Below, one piece after another: positions 14,944 to 21,158 of a DNA stretch of 60,283 nt. A program made the translations under genes and the position numbers. This stretch comes from a virus: positions 1 to 60,283 of the IMG/VR virus record IMGVR_UViG_3300015360_000004. One strand, written 5' to 3'. Each line of letters starts with the position of its first letter. The stretch's first letter is position 1. The notes under the pieces are model-generated. The model was not told where the DNA came from, made no database searches, and was given only the letters and a program-made list of their open reading frames with translations.

Positions 14944-15336
14944 TTAGCCGAGGAAACATCCAGGTTTCCCCTCACGGATGCTTATCCAACCCTCTGGACC
15001 GACCAGGATGTGGTCAAGGACCGGAATGCCAACCAGCTTGCCGACTTCGCAGATACGCTTTGTGGCCTGTAGGTCGGACTCGCTCGGCTCAAGGCTTCCG
15101 CTGGGGTGGTTGTGCGCGAGGATGATGGATACGGCGTTATTTCGAATCGCCCACTTAAACGTCTCCCGCGGGTGGACCATGGATTGGTTGACGAGACCGA
15201 CCGTCACGATGTGCAAGGAGGTAACCACGTTATTTCCGTCCAGGCAAATCACCACGAAGCATTCTTGCTCGGCGTTCTTGATATTCCCGAGCAGCGGGAC
15301 CACGTCTCCCGGCACTCGCACCTTGACCTTGTTCAT
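14944..15336 (-). CDS. radC: RadC-like JAB/MPN metalloprotein
   Basis: 130 residues from ATG 15336 (ATGA overlap; the frame is open to 15384). HPRETFKWAIRNN, AHNHPSGSLEPSESD and a C-terminal LDHILVGPEGWISIRE are diagnostic of RadC. The JAMM metal motif E...HxH-x(10)-D is intact. RadC proteins are common on mobile elements, and their reaction is unresolved. The N-terminal HhH domain of full-length RadC is absent, as in most phage versions. It lies two genes from the integrase. Confidence 0.9.
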   Translation of the reverse strand: MNKVKVRVPGDVVPLLGNIKNAEQECFVVICLDGNNVVTSLHIVTVGLVNQSMVHPRETFKWAIRNNAVSIILAHNHPSGSLEPSESDLQATKRICEVGKLVGIPVLDHILVGPEGWISIREGKPGCFLG

Positions 15337-15653
15337 AGCCATTCCGAATCCTCTATCACCCGACCGGAGAGGCACACGAAACACTTCTCCATCTTGACGC
15401 GGCGCATGGCCAAGACCGCTTTCACAAGATGCTCAGGCTCCACGTTATCGCGGATTAACTTATCCTTCACGAATCCACTGTGCCCGCAGTTCGCGATAAA
15501 ATAGACCATCGTCTTCAGACGCTCCTTGCACTCGTTGCAGGGCACGGGGTCCCAGGCCTGCTTGGGCGAAATCTCCTTCAGGCGCTTGTGGAGCAGGATT
15601 GCCCCCGACTCCTTGCCGCACATTCGACACAGGGCCATTGCTACGTAACTCAT
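15333..15653 (-). CDS. zinc-ribbon phage protein
   Basis: 106 residues. CRMCGKESGAILLHKRLKEI and DPVPCNECKERLK give two C-x2-C pairs, and KCFVCLSGRVI adds a third. A GGATAA-type strong ribosome site (AAGGAGG) precedes ATG 15653. The family, a zinc-binding protein starting xLCRMCGKES, is known from marine phages without assigned function. Confidence 0.7.
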   Translation of the reverse strand: MSYVAMALCRMCGKESGAILLHKRLKEISPKQAWDPVPCNECKERLKTMVYFIANCGHSGFVKDKLIRDNVEPEHLVKAVLAMRRVKMEKCFVCLSGRVIEDSEWL

Positions 15654-15695
15654 TTATCCTCCTTATGCGGAATATCGTGATAACGAATATATGGC

Positions 15696-15719
15696 AAAAA
15701 GAAAGGGCCGCGTCAGCCC
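15696..15719 (-). terminator. intrinsic terminator after integrase
   Basis: Minus strand GGGCTGACGCGGCCC (6-bp stem with one G-T pair, 3-base loop) followed by TTTCTTTTT. The integrase stop codon (15713-15715) lies inside the hairpin. Confidence 0.7.
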
Positions 15720-16888
15720 CCCTTCTTACCCTCCATCATTTCGGCGGTCAGCCTCCAGTCCGAATAGTTGGTGGTGGTGACCGCGCTTCCTTCGGAGTGA
15801 CCTCCCCAAAGCTGGACTACGGGGGTGGGTATTCCTTTGCGAATCCAGTAGTCGAAGAAGGTCCGCCGCATGTCCTTGAAGGTTTTCGTCTTTTTTCCAG
15901 GAAGCAGTTTCTCAAACAAACGTTTACGGCGGTTGGAAATGGCGCTGCCCCAACTCTCGCGCTGGTGGTCCTTGTACTTATGCCCGGTGAACATACGGGA
16001 GTCAGGGGATGGAGCCTCTGCCTTCTTCTGGAGGAAGAGGTCGAGGAGGTGGGTCTTGTCGATTGGGACCTGGTAGAACTGGCCTGGCTCCTTGGCCCTT
16101 TCCTTGTTTACATACCACCGTTCGTCGTCCTTCAGGACCATGTGGGATGGGGCGAAGTCGAAGTAGTCTGCCGGGTCCATGGAGGACCAGCGGACGACAA
16201 GGGAAAGTTCGTAGAGCTCGGGGTCGCCTTTCTTCGCGTCCGCCATGAAAAGCTCCCATTCATCCAAAGCCCACATTTCCTTCCGCTTCCCGAACTTCTT
16301 CTTGTCCGGCCTGGGGAGGTCTGCCGCGTAATTTCGGCGGAGGGGGGTCCCGTCCTGTTTCGCCTCCCATTCCAGGAAGCGGTCCCAGTCGGTCAGGGTC
16401 TCTGACCAAGTCTTCGGGGCGTATGGCTCCCCGTCCTTTTTGAGCTTTATTCCGTCCAGGTCTGCGATTAGAGCGTCCAGGGATTCCGGAGTAATGTCCT
16501 CGACCAGGTTACGAGCCTCCCCTTTGCCCTTGTCCGAGCGGATGGAGGTTAGGTACCCCAGTTGGCGGGTCGTGGACCTTTTGTAGCTGACCGACATGAA
16601 GCGCATTTCCCTCCCTATGAAGGTAAGGATTTGCGCGGAAATCGTACGCCCCTTTTGTATCGGCTCGGGGACTATTTTGGCGGCTTCCTCGACCTTCACG
16701 AGGGTGGCCTTCCAATGCTCGGTCACGGCCTTATAGGCAATTTTCAGGGCGTCGTCCTTGGACTTTACCCCTGTCGGTTTCTTGAATTGACCCTCGCCGC
16801 GGATGGAGTAAAAGAACCAGAGGGTTGGGTCCTCGGGGCGGTCCTTTCGGCGTCTGACCTTTATCTTCGGGAATTTCGGTGGGCGCAT
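15713..16888 (-). CDS. int: tyrosine recombinase (integrase), first catalytic Arg apparently replaced
   Basis: 391 residues. Inserts and excises the phage at the attP next to its start. N-terminal AP2-like arm-binding region (about 12-60), SAM-like core-binding domain (80-180), catalytic domain (205-385). Catalytic positions seen: K338 in place of the box-II His (FKDMRRTF), R341, H364 (GGHSEG) and nucleophile Y375 (TTTNYSDW). Where box I normally has TGxR, this protein reads WSSMDPADYFDF, so Asp238 sits in the Arg position. That is unusual and may mean a dead or rewired enzyme. Promoter TTACTT-N16-TATAAT lies at 16910-16937. Confidence 0.85.
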   Translation of the reverse strand: MRPPKFPKIKVRRRKDRPEDPTLWFFYSIRGEGQFKKPTGVKSKDDALKIAYKAVTEHWKATLVKVEEAAKIVPEPIQKGRTISAQILTFIGREMRFMSVSYKRSTTRQLGYLTSIRSDKGKGEARNLVEDITPESLDALIADLDGIKLKKDGEPYAPKTWSETLTDWDRFLEWEAKQDGTPLRRNYAADLPRPDKKKFGKRKEMWALDEWELFMADAKKGDPELYELSLVVRWSSMDPADYFDFAPSHMVLKDDERWYVNKERAKEPGQFYQVPIDKTHLLDLFLQKKAEAPSPDSRMFTGHKYKDHQRESWGSAISNRRKRLFEKLLPGKKTKTFKDMRRTFFDYWIRKGIPTPVVQLWGGHSEGSAVTTTNYSDWRLTAEMMEGKKGG

Positions 16889-16909
16889 GGGAGGTCTCCT
16901 ATGGGATTA

Positions 16910-16937
16910 ATTATAGCGTAATCAGTCCCAAAAGTAA
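16910..16937 (-). promoter_or_regulatory. integrase promoter
   Basis: Minus strand TTACTT (16932-16937), 16 bases, perfect TATAAT (16910-16915), with AGGAG before ATG 16888. The -35 half is covered by the 20-base repeat at 16922-16941, suggesting that integrase binding there could shut off its own promoter. Confidence 0.65.
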
Positions 16938-16941
16938 GCCC
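16922..16941. repeat. attP flank repeat, copy 1
   Basis: TCAGTCCCAAAAGTAAGCCC. 19 of 20 bases match 17151-17170 in the same orientation. The two copies bracket the tRNA-like core, the arrangement of integrase arm-type sites. A second repeat, ATGGGATTAA, also flanks (16901-16910 and 17101-17110). Confidence 0.65.
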
Positions 16942-16974
16942 GTCCGATGAATTTAGCTGATTTAGCCCTTTCCT

Positions 16975-17002
16975 AGCGGTTCGAATCCGCTTGTCGCCTC
17001 CA
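16975..17002 (+). other. attP: attP core: 3' end of a tRNA-Cys gene
   Basis: A T-arm AGCGG-TTCGAAT-CCGCT (16975-16991) is followed by TGTCGCC, T and CCA (16992-17002). That is a 7-base acceptor strand, discriminator U73 and CCA. The GGCGACA-type acceptor with U73 is characteristic of bacterial tRNA-Cys. The rest of the tRNA is missing (no GGCGACA upstream), so this is not a gene. It is the host identity segment that restores the tRNA on integration. It lies 87 bases from the integrase start. Confidence 0.75.
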
Positions 17003-17119
17003 CCTTCCAATCTTATCCCAATCAAGGTTTCGGTTTAACTTACCTTCCAACTCCTTGAAAAACAAGCCCTTGCGATAGAAATATTATGCAATGAGGTTCA
17101 ATGGGATTAAATAGACCAG

Positions 17120-17145
17120 AATAAGAAAGGGGCCTCTCTGGCCCC
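17120..17145 (-). terminator. intrinsic terminator of the lipoprotein pair
   Basis: Minus strand GGGGCC-AGAGA-GGCCCC, then TTTCTTATT. It lies about 30 bases after the stop at 17176 and isolates the lipoprotein genes from the attP region. Confidence 0.8.
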
Positions 17146-17150
17146 AAAAC

Positions 17151-17170
17151 TCAGTCCCAAAAGTATGCCC
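17151..17170. repeat. attP flank repeat, copy 2
   Basis: TCAGTCCCAAAAGTATGCCC, 19/20 identical to 16922-16941. It lies between the terminator at 17120-17145 and the lipoprotein stop codon. Confidence 0.65.
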
Positions 17171-17175
17171 AAGCA

Positions 17176-17610
17176 CTACAGGTCGGTCTCCTCGCACCTC
17201 GTCCACGCCCCCACCTCGGCCAAGGCGGCCGCCTCGGTCCTGTAGTTGTAGACCGCCGCGGAGTACTTGGGGTCCGGGTGGGTTACCGGCTTTATGAAGC
17301 CCTTGGCGGTGTCGATGGTCACCCAAAGGCCGGATTTTAGGGCGTGACCCATCTGCCCAGGGACCATGCTCTGGGGCACCTTCGGAATCTTGAGAAGGAC
17401 GGTGTCCCGCCTCAGCGTGTCATTCCATGAGAGCTCGACGAAGTTGTAGTTGCTGGTCTCATCAGCCTCCCCGGTAGCGGCGTACCAGCACCACTTCAGG
17501 GTCTTGGCGTAGCCGCCTGGGAGTGTGGTCTGTGGTTCGGGGTCTGGGTCTTGAAGGCCTTGGCAGCCAATGAGCAGAAACACCGATACACAGGCCCCCT
17601 TAAAGTTCAC
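17176..17610 (-). CDS. lipoprotein, probable moron gene (second of pair)
   Basis: 144 residues. A basic start, hydrophobic VSVFLLIG and Cys16 (lipobox LIGC) mark an exported, lipid-anchored protein. The mature part is short and Cys/Trp-containing (TLKWCWYAATGEADETSNYN, VELSWNDTLRRDTVLLKIPK). ATG 17610 overlaps the upstream stop as ATGA. With the next gene it forms a two-gene unit that has its own promoter and terminator. It is likely expressed in the lysogen to alter the host envelope. No family recognised. Confidence 0.7.
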   Translation of the reverse strand: MNFKGACVSVFLLIGCQGLQDPDPEPQTTLPGGYAKTLKWCWYAATGEADETSNYNFVELSWNDTLRRDTVLLKIPKVPQSMVPGQMGHALKSGLWVTIDTAKGFIKPVTHPDPKYSAAVYNYRTEAAALAEVGAWTRCEETDL

Positions 17611-17990
17611 TTACAGGCCTTAGCCGAATCCCCAATCGCCGTGGACTCATATTCCGTCTTGGTGACGGCGAAGAGGGTGGAATCCTGCATTAGGAACTCG
17701 TACTTGGCCGGACGCAACTCCTCCGTATTGTAGGTCCAGTAGCACATGGTTGTGCTGCCGCCGTTGCTTCTGGGCATTGGGCACGTCTTATCTGGGTTAA
17801 GGGCCGCGGAATCCGTGAAGGTACCGGTGATGACCGTCTTCTCGCTCACGTAGATTTTATTCAGAATCTTACAGAGGCGCAGCTCGGCTTTGACCGAATC
17901 CTTTGGGTCGTCTACGGGACCAGCCGGGCCGGTTTTTTCGGTGCAGTAAGTCAGGCAGAGCAACGAGCCGACTATCAGGAATCTACGCAT
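17607..17990 (-). CDS. lipoprotein, probable moron gene (first of pair)
   Basis: 127 residues. MRRFLIVGSLLCLTYC is a short signal peptide with Cys16. Tyr at -1 (LTYC) is atypical for a lipobox, so Cys12 or processing by another route is possible. Mature part begins TEKTGPAGPVDDPKDSVKAE, a flexible tether, then a Cys-containing domain (LRLCKILNKIYVSEKTVITG, KTCPMPRSNGGSTTMCYWTY). It lies 20 bases after the sigma70-like promoter at 18010-18039. Confidence 0.7.
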   Translation of the reverse strand: MRRFLIVGSLLCLTYCTEKTGPAGPVDDPKDSVKAELRLCKILNKIYVSEKTVITGTFTDSAALNPDKTCPMPRSNGGSTTMCYWTYNTEELRPAKYEFLMQDSTLFAVTKTEYESTAIGDSAKACK

Positions 17991-18009
17991 GGTGAACTTC
18001 CCCCTCTAT

Positions 18010-18039
18010 ATTATAGGCACGTCGAAAGAAACCGTTCAA
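18010..18039 (-). promoter_or_regulatory. promoter of the lipoprotein pair
   Basis: Minus strand TTGAAC (18034-18039), 18 bases, perfect TATAAT (18010-18015), ending 20 bases before ATG 17990. It overlaps the 3' end of vsr. Unlike the TGTACA promoters it looks like a standard housekeeping promoter. Confidence 0.7.
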
Positions 18040-18430
18040 TCTTCTTCGTTATCTTGTCGAAATTGGCGGTTTGGCACTCCCAAATGGCCAAAACCCTCCA
18101 CCCAAGCCTCTCAAGGGACACCTCGGCGTTGACATCCCTGGCTACGTTGTCGAAAAGCTTGGCCGACCAGAAGGCCTTGTTTGACTTCGGCATCGGGCTT
18201 TTTCCGCACCCATGCATGTGCCAGAAGCAGCCATGGACGAAGATGGCCTTCTTCCTGGAACGGAATACAAGGTCTGGCCGGCCTGGAAGGCCATTAACGC
18301 AGAGCCGGTACCCGGTAAATCCACAGGACCTCGCAGCCTTCCGTACCAGGAGCTCTGGCTTCGTGTCCCGGCCTCGGACTGAGGCCATGATTCGTGAGCG
18401 GACCTCGTGGCCGAATACATCCGGCATCAA
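18011..18430 (-). CDS. vsr: Vsr (very short patch repair) endonuclease
   Basis: Nicks DNA 5' of T:G mismatches that arise when 5-methylcytosine deaminates. 139 residues, full length. RIMASVRGRDTKPELLVRKA, RPDLVFRSRKKAIFVHGCFWHMHGC spread over 51-75: D53, H66 and H71 correspond to the catalytic Asp, His, His of E. coli Vsr (D51, H64, H69). The Cys residues that bind the structural zinc are present. No cytosine methyltransferase is in the window, so it is an orphan. It overlaps the next gene upstream by ATGA. Confidence 0.9.
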   Translation of the reverse strand: MMPDVFGHEVRSRIMASVRGRDTKPELLVRKAARSCGFTGYRLCVNGLPGRPDLVFRSRKKAIFVHGCFWHMHGCGKSPMPKSNKAFWSAKLFDNVARDVNAEVSLERLGWRVLAIWECQTANFDKITKKIERFLSTCL

Positions 18431-18756
18431 GCCTCGCCCTCGTCCCTGGCAAGCTTCTCGATAACGGCCTGGAGGACATATGCTGTCTTGTGGGTTTTCC
18501 TCCTTGCCCTATCCACCCGCTTGTCAATGCTTTCAGGCGCCCGGAAGTCCCAGCGCACGGTGCACGTAGACTTGGCAAGATGGTATATGTCCACGACGAG
18601 GATGACCTTGCCGCGGAGCTGGAGGTCCTCCAGGATTTCCTCGCACTCCTCCGCCGGTATGGAGAGGGTGGAGCAAATATCCTCCAATGTCGCTCCATCT
18701 TTAAGGGCGTTGAGGTTGCCGACAATCTTCTTTCTCTGGTAATAATAGGAGCGCAT
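18427..18756 (-). CDS. winged-helix-like protein coupled to vsr
   Basis: 109 residues. An N-terminal basic stretch (YYYQRKKIVGNLNALKDG) is followed by ATLEDICSTLSIPAEECEEI and LEDLQLRGKVILVVDIYHLA, the helix-helix-wing layout of a small winged-helix DNA-binding domain. The C-terminal half is helical and basic. It is co-translated with vsr (ATGA). It could regulate the operon, which would make it a candidate for the missing lysogeny regulator, but this is only structural resemblance. Confidence 0.55.
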   Translation of the reverse strand: MRSYYYQRKKIVGNLNALKDGATLEDICSTLSIPAEECEEILEDLQLRGKVILVVDIYHLAKSTCTVRWDFRAPESIDKRVDRARRKTHKTAYVLQAVIEKLARDEGEA

Positions 18757-18856
18757 CAGTGGTTCGCCTTTCCGAATCTACCTGTAACATTAAGTACGAA
18801 TCTGGAATTCGCCAAAGTAGCTGACCCAAGATTTCCCGCAACTACTTTTGCGGCTT

Positions 18857-18875
18857 TTGCGCACAGTTTGTGCGT
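18857..18875. promoter_or_regulatory. palindrome CGCACA-GTT-TGTGCG
   Basis: A perfect 6+3+6 palindrome in the 138-base gap between 18756 and 18895. It lies about 100 bases upstream of the vsr-containing unit and just after the stop region of the previous gene. Possible operator; no clear promoter beside it. Confidence 0.4.
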
Positions 18876-18894
18876 AACCTTGAGCCGCTTGAGC

Positions 18895-19287
18895 CTAGCC
18901 AATTTTACGGGCCTCCGCTAGCGCCATGATATTCGCGCCGTACTGGCACTTGAGGTTGACCATAACGTCAACCGCCTCGCCTAAGTCGGGAAAAAGGATG
19001 GCCTCTACGTAGTTCGCGCCCCAGACCGGGGTCCCGTCGTCCCTTTCCTCCACCAGGAAGACGGTACCGAAGATTCCATAGTCCAGAATGACGACGAAGC
19101 CTTCGCTTCGGAGTATTTCGGTATCTTCCGCTGGCATCAGTAGCCTGGAGGTGGGCCACTCACTGATGATTCCCGGCTCATGCCAGTGGACGAAGGTCGT
19201 GTCGCCCTTGTACTCCGTGACGCTTCCCCATATCACCTTGCCCGCGAAAAGAGTCTTGACCAAATCATCCTGCTTGAAGTTTCTCAT
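18895..19287 (-). CDS. hypothetical beta-rich protein
   Basis: 130 residues. Starts MRNFKQDDLVKTLFAGKVIW and contains VTEYKGDTTFVHWHEPGIIS and VILDYGIFGTVFLVEERDDG, suggesting two small barrel-like repeats, then a helical tail. No enzyme motif. A two-base gap separates it from the upstream gene. Function unknown. Confidence 0.65.
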   Translation of the reverse strand: MRNFKQDDLVKTLFAGKVIWGSVTEYKGDTTFVHWHEPGIISEWPTSRLLMPAEDTEILRSEGFVVILDYGIFGTVFLVEERDDGTPVWGANYVEAILFPDLGEAVDVMVNLKCQYGANIMALAEARKIG

Positions 19288-19288
19288 G

Positions 19289-19492
19289 TTACTTACCCTC
19301 CGGCGCCTTGCGGGCCTTTAAGATTTCCTCTGTCATGTCGGCGGCATCGTCCATGAGCCGTTCGAGCAGCTCATCATCCGTCCACTTCGGGTTGCGCTCC
19401 TTCAGGGCGAGTAGTTGCTCCTTGATGGCCTTCTTAAGGGCCGTCGTCGAAGAGGTTAGCCTGATGAGTGACGCGTTGGTTGGTCTGGACAT
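19289..19492 (-). CDS. small helical protein
   Basis: 67 residues from ATG 19492 behind AAGGAG: MSRPTNASLIRLTSSTTALK, KAIKEQLLALKERNPKWTDD, ELLERLMDDAADMTEEILKA. Two amphipathic helices separated by a turn. The longer frame to 19669 is a shadow of the upstream gene. Function unknown. Confidence 0.62.
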   Translation of the reverse strand: MSRPTNASLIRLTSSTTALKKAIKEQLLALKERNPKWTDDELLERLMDDAADMTEEILKARKAPEGK

Positions 19493-19494
19493 TT

Positions 19495-19962
19495 TCAGCT
19501 CCTTGGTTGTTGATTTGGAAAGTTCATTTCTAGCATGTTCGAATCGAAGGACTTCATCCGGTTTTTCAGGTCCCGCATGAGCTCGCTCTTCCGCTTGTTG
19601 TGGGCGGCGAGTGCCGGCCTGACCATCCTTCCGAAGGCCTGCATCTGGTCCCAGTTGGCGGTAATCCAAATCTCGTAGGGCTTACGGCCTTTAGTCCACT
19701 TCAACCCGAGGTGGTCGGCGATGTGCGTATAGATATGGACGCAGTAGGACTGGCACTTGACCTCGTACTGCGTGGGCGGGGCTTCCGCCGGCTTGCCCGT
19801 CCTCTCCACGGAGAGCCCCCACTGGGCGGACAGCTTGTCGTACTGCGCGGCCGCATTGGCGGCGAGCCCCGGCTCCGTCCGTGCGTGGTCAGCCAAGTCA
19901 CGGAGCTTCCGTAGCTTCCGCAGCTTCTCCTCCCGGGTGTATTCCTTGGTCGCAACGGTCAT
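19495..19962 (-). CDS. DUF2786-like protein
   Basis: 155 residues. The N-terminal KLRKLRKLRDLADHARTEPG, LAANAAAQYDKLSAQWGLS matches the DUF2786 layout (a helix pair that counts as a nucleic-acid-associated domain in many phages). YCVHIYTHIADHLGLKW and IWITANWDQMQAFGRMV follow. Role unknown. It lies in the operon started by the TGTACA promoter at 20624 and is two bases upstream of the next gene. Confidence 0.6.
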   Translation of the reverse strand: MTVATKEYTREEKLRKLRKLRDLADHARTEPGLAANAAAQYDKLSAQWGLSVERTGKPAEAPPTQYEVKCQSYCVHIYTHIADHLGLKWTKGRKPYEIWITANWDQMQAFGRMVRPALAAHNKRKSELMRDLKNRMKSFDSNMLEMNFPNQQPRS

Positions 19963-19963
19963 T

Positions 19964-20170
19964 TCAGCCTACCCTCCGATATCCGATGTTATTCAGGACA
20001 TCGATGACCGTGCACGGGTACTCGGCGTATAGTTCCGAGCGAGTGACCCCGTTGACGGTCGAGGAAAGCTTGAATTTGAACGCGCCAGCTAAGGGGACCA
20101 GCGTATACGTCCCGCTGTAGGTCTTAACCAAAGGGTGCTGAAGCTTCGGGAAGTAGAATTTCTCAATCAT
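19964..20170 (-). CDS. hypothetical 68-residue protein
   Basis: MIEKFYFPKLQHPLVKTYSG, TYTLVPLAGAFKFKLSSTVN, RSELYAEYPCTVIDVLNNIG. Strand-rich, with a GxFKFKL segment and a C-terminal helix. Separate ribosome site AAAGGAGC precedes ATG 20170. No family recognised. Confidence 0.6.
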   Translation of the reverse strand: MIEKFYFPKLQHPLVKTYSGTYTLVPLAGAFKFKLSSTVNGVTRSELYAEYPCTVIDVLNNIGYRRVG

Positions 20171-20182
20171 TCCATGCTCCTT

Positions 20183-20401
20183 TTAGATTTTCACCAGATA
20201 GCCGCGGACGGTACCGCAGGCGCAATCATGAACGGACGTCGAGAAAGCGGATTCCTTCTCCAGCCCGAGAGCCATTAGGACCTCAATACGGGTCACCTTC
20301 CTGGAGGAGAGGAAGATGAGCACTCCTTCCTCTAGGATGACGGCCTCGAAGCCTCTGTTCCGAATGTCATCGCGTAGTATTTTCTTGGCCACGTCGCGCA
20401 T
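20183..20401 (-). CDS. hypothetical 72-residue protein
   Basis: MRDVAKKILRDDIRNRGFEA, VILEEGVLIFLSSRKVTRIE, DCACGTVRGYLVKI. A helix-strand-strand-helix order and a C-terminal CAC pair. AGGAGGAT precedes ATG 20401. Function unknown. Confidence 0.6.
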   Translation of the reverse strand: MRDVAKKILRDDIRNRGFEAVILEEGVLIFLSSRKVTRIEVLMALGLEKESAFSTSVHDCACGTVRGYLVKI

Positions 20402-20413
20402 CTAATCCTCCTC

Positions 20414-20593
20414 TTAAACCATCTCGTAGCCCATGCGCTCCAGCCGGGACGCATTGGCGGGGGTGACGACCAGAAAAAGGCCTTCGCCGAGGACGACACG
20501 CATCGGCTTCAAGCAGCGATGGGCGAAGGACTCGGCGGTCCCAAGGGCGCTGAACCTGAAGGCGGTCGCCAGAATCTGTTCGTAGGTCTTCAT
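20414..20593 (-). CDS. hypothetical protein, first gene after a TGTACA promoter
   Basis: 59 residues from ATG 20593: MKTYEQILATAFRFSALGTA, HRCLKPMRVVLGEGLFLVVT. An earlier in-frame ATG gives MKTSKEHR as an eight-codon leader, the counterpart of MDTSKENK before the gene at 8907. The ribosome site AGCAAGGA inside the leader points to the later ATG. Function unknown. Confidence 0.6.
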   Translation of the reverse strand: MKTYEQILATAFRFSALGTAESFAHRCLKPMRVVLGEGLFLVVTPANASRLERMGYEMV

Positions 20594-20623
20594 CCGGTGT
20601 TCCTTGCTCGTTTTCATATTTAT

Positions 20624-20652
20624 AATATATCGCCAGATTTCAGGATTGTACA
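20624..20652 (-). promoter_or_regulatory. TGTACA-type promoter
   Basis: Minus strand TGTACA (20647-20652), 17 bases, TATATT (20624-20629). It is aligned with 9150-9178 over about 50 bases, including GGCGATAAATGTG upstream and the ACGAGCAAGGA leader downstream. It would drive 20593 to about 18.9 kb. Confidence 0.6.
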
Positions 20653-20657
20653 CACAT

Positions 20658-20958
20658 TTATCGCCTTACTTTAAAATAAAAACTGGAGCTTAAAGTTCCA
20701 TCCCGTAACCGGCCTGTGTCGTAACAGAGCGGGTACGGACAATCCCACGAGCCATACGGGGCTGCGTGGACATGCCTGCCAAAACGAGGCCGTTTATAAG
20801 CGCCCCCTGCCGGTTTGACCAAATCGGGCACCCGTTTAAGGCCGATTTGGCGTATGAAAGGCCAAGGAGGATGTGACGAAGTCTCATGAGTCAGGCTTTC
20901 CTCAGATTCCACAGTTTCCTCGCTTTCCAGGCCTTTTTGGCTTTTCGGAAAAAAGGCC
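20658..20958. other. intergenic stretch without a convincing gene
   Basis: Between the TGTACA promoter and the terminator at 20959-20985. Minus-strand frames of 100 (20658-20960) and 65 codons are open, but their products are low-complexity. The first would overlap the promoter, and neither has a good ribosome site. A plus-strand AAGGAGG at about 20862 is too close to its GTG to count. Confidence 0.5.
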
Positions 20959-20985
20959 AAAAAATAAGGGACCTAAAGAGGTCCC
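20959..20985 (-). terminator. intrinsic terminator of the 27.7-21.0 kb operon
   Basis: Minus strand GGGACC-TCTTTA-GGTCCC followed by TTATTTTTT. The stop codon of the upstream gene (20973-20975) is in the loop. Confidence 0.85.
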
Positions 20986-21158
20986 CGAGATGGGTCAGCA
21001 GGCTTCCAATGCTCGCACTTGTCGGTCAGGGCCTTGGACACCCTGTCGCCCGACTTGATGAAGATGTAGCCACACACGTTACCCTTGTCCTTGGTCTTCG
21101 TGAGGAGCCAGCAGTTCGCGCAGTTGCGAACCCTGTCGGACCTGTCCTTCTTATCCAT
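20973..21158 (-). CDS. small Cys-rich protein
   Basis: 61 residues from ATG 21158 behind GGCGGGGGG: MDKKDRSDRVRNCANCWLLT, KTKDKGNVCGYIFIKSGDRV, TDKCEHWKPA. Four Cys arranged C-x2-C...C...C with W and G between them resemble a short zinc ribbon. It is the last gene of its operon, ending within the terminator. Function unknown. Confidence 0.65.
   Translation of the reverse strand: MDKKDRSDRVRNCANCWLLTKTKDKGNVCGYIFIKSGDRVSKALTDKCEHWKPADPSRGPL

Noticed and set aside
16975-17002. Functional tRNA gene
   Set aside because: Only the T-arm and acceptor 3' half exist; the 5' acceptor strand, D-arm and anticodon arm are missing.
18011-18430. Complete restriction-modification system around vsr
   Set aside because: No methyltransferase or restriction enzyme motif was found in neighbouring frames.
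20873-21058. Plus-strand 61-codon ORF behind AAGGAGG
   Set aside because: The ribosome site is only two bases from the GTG, and the frame crosses the minus-strand terminator and a real gene.
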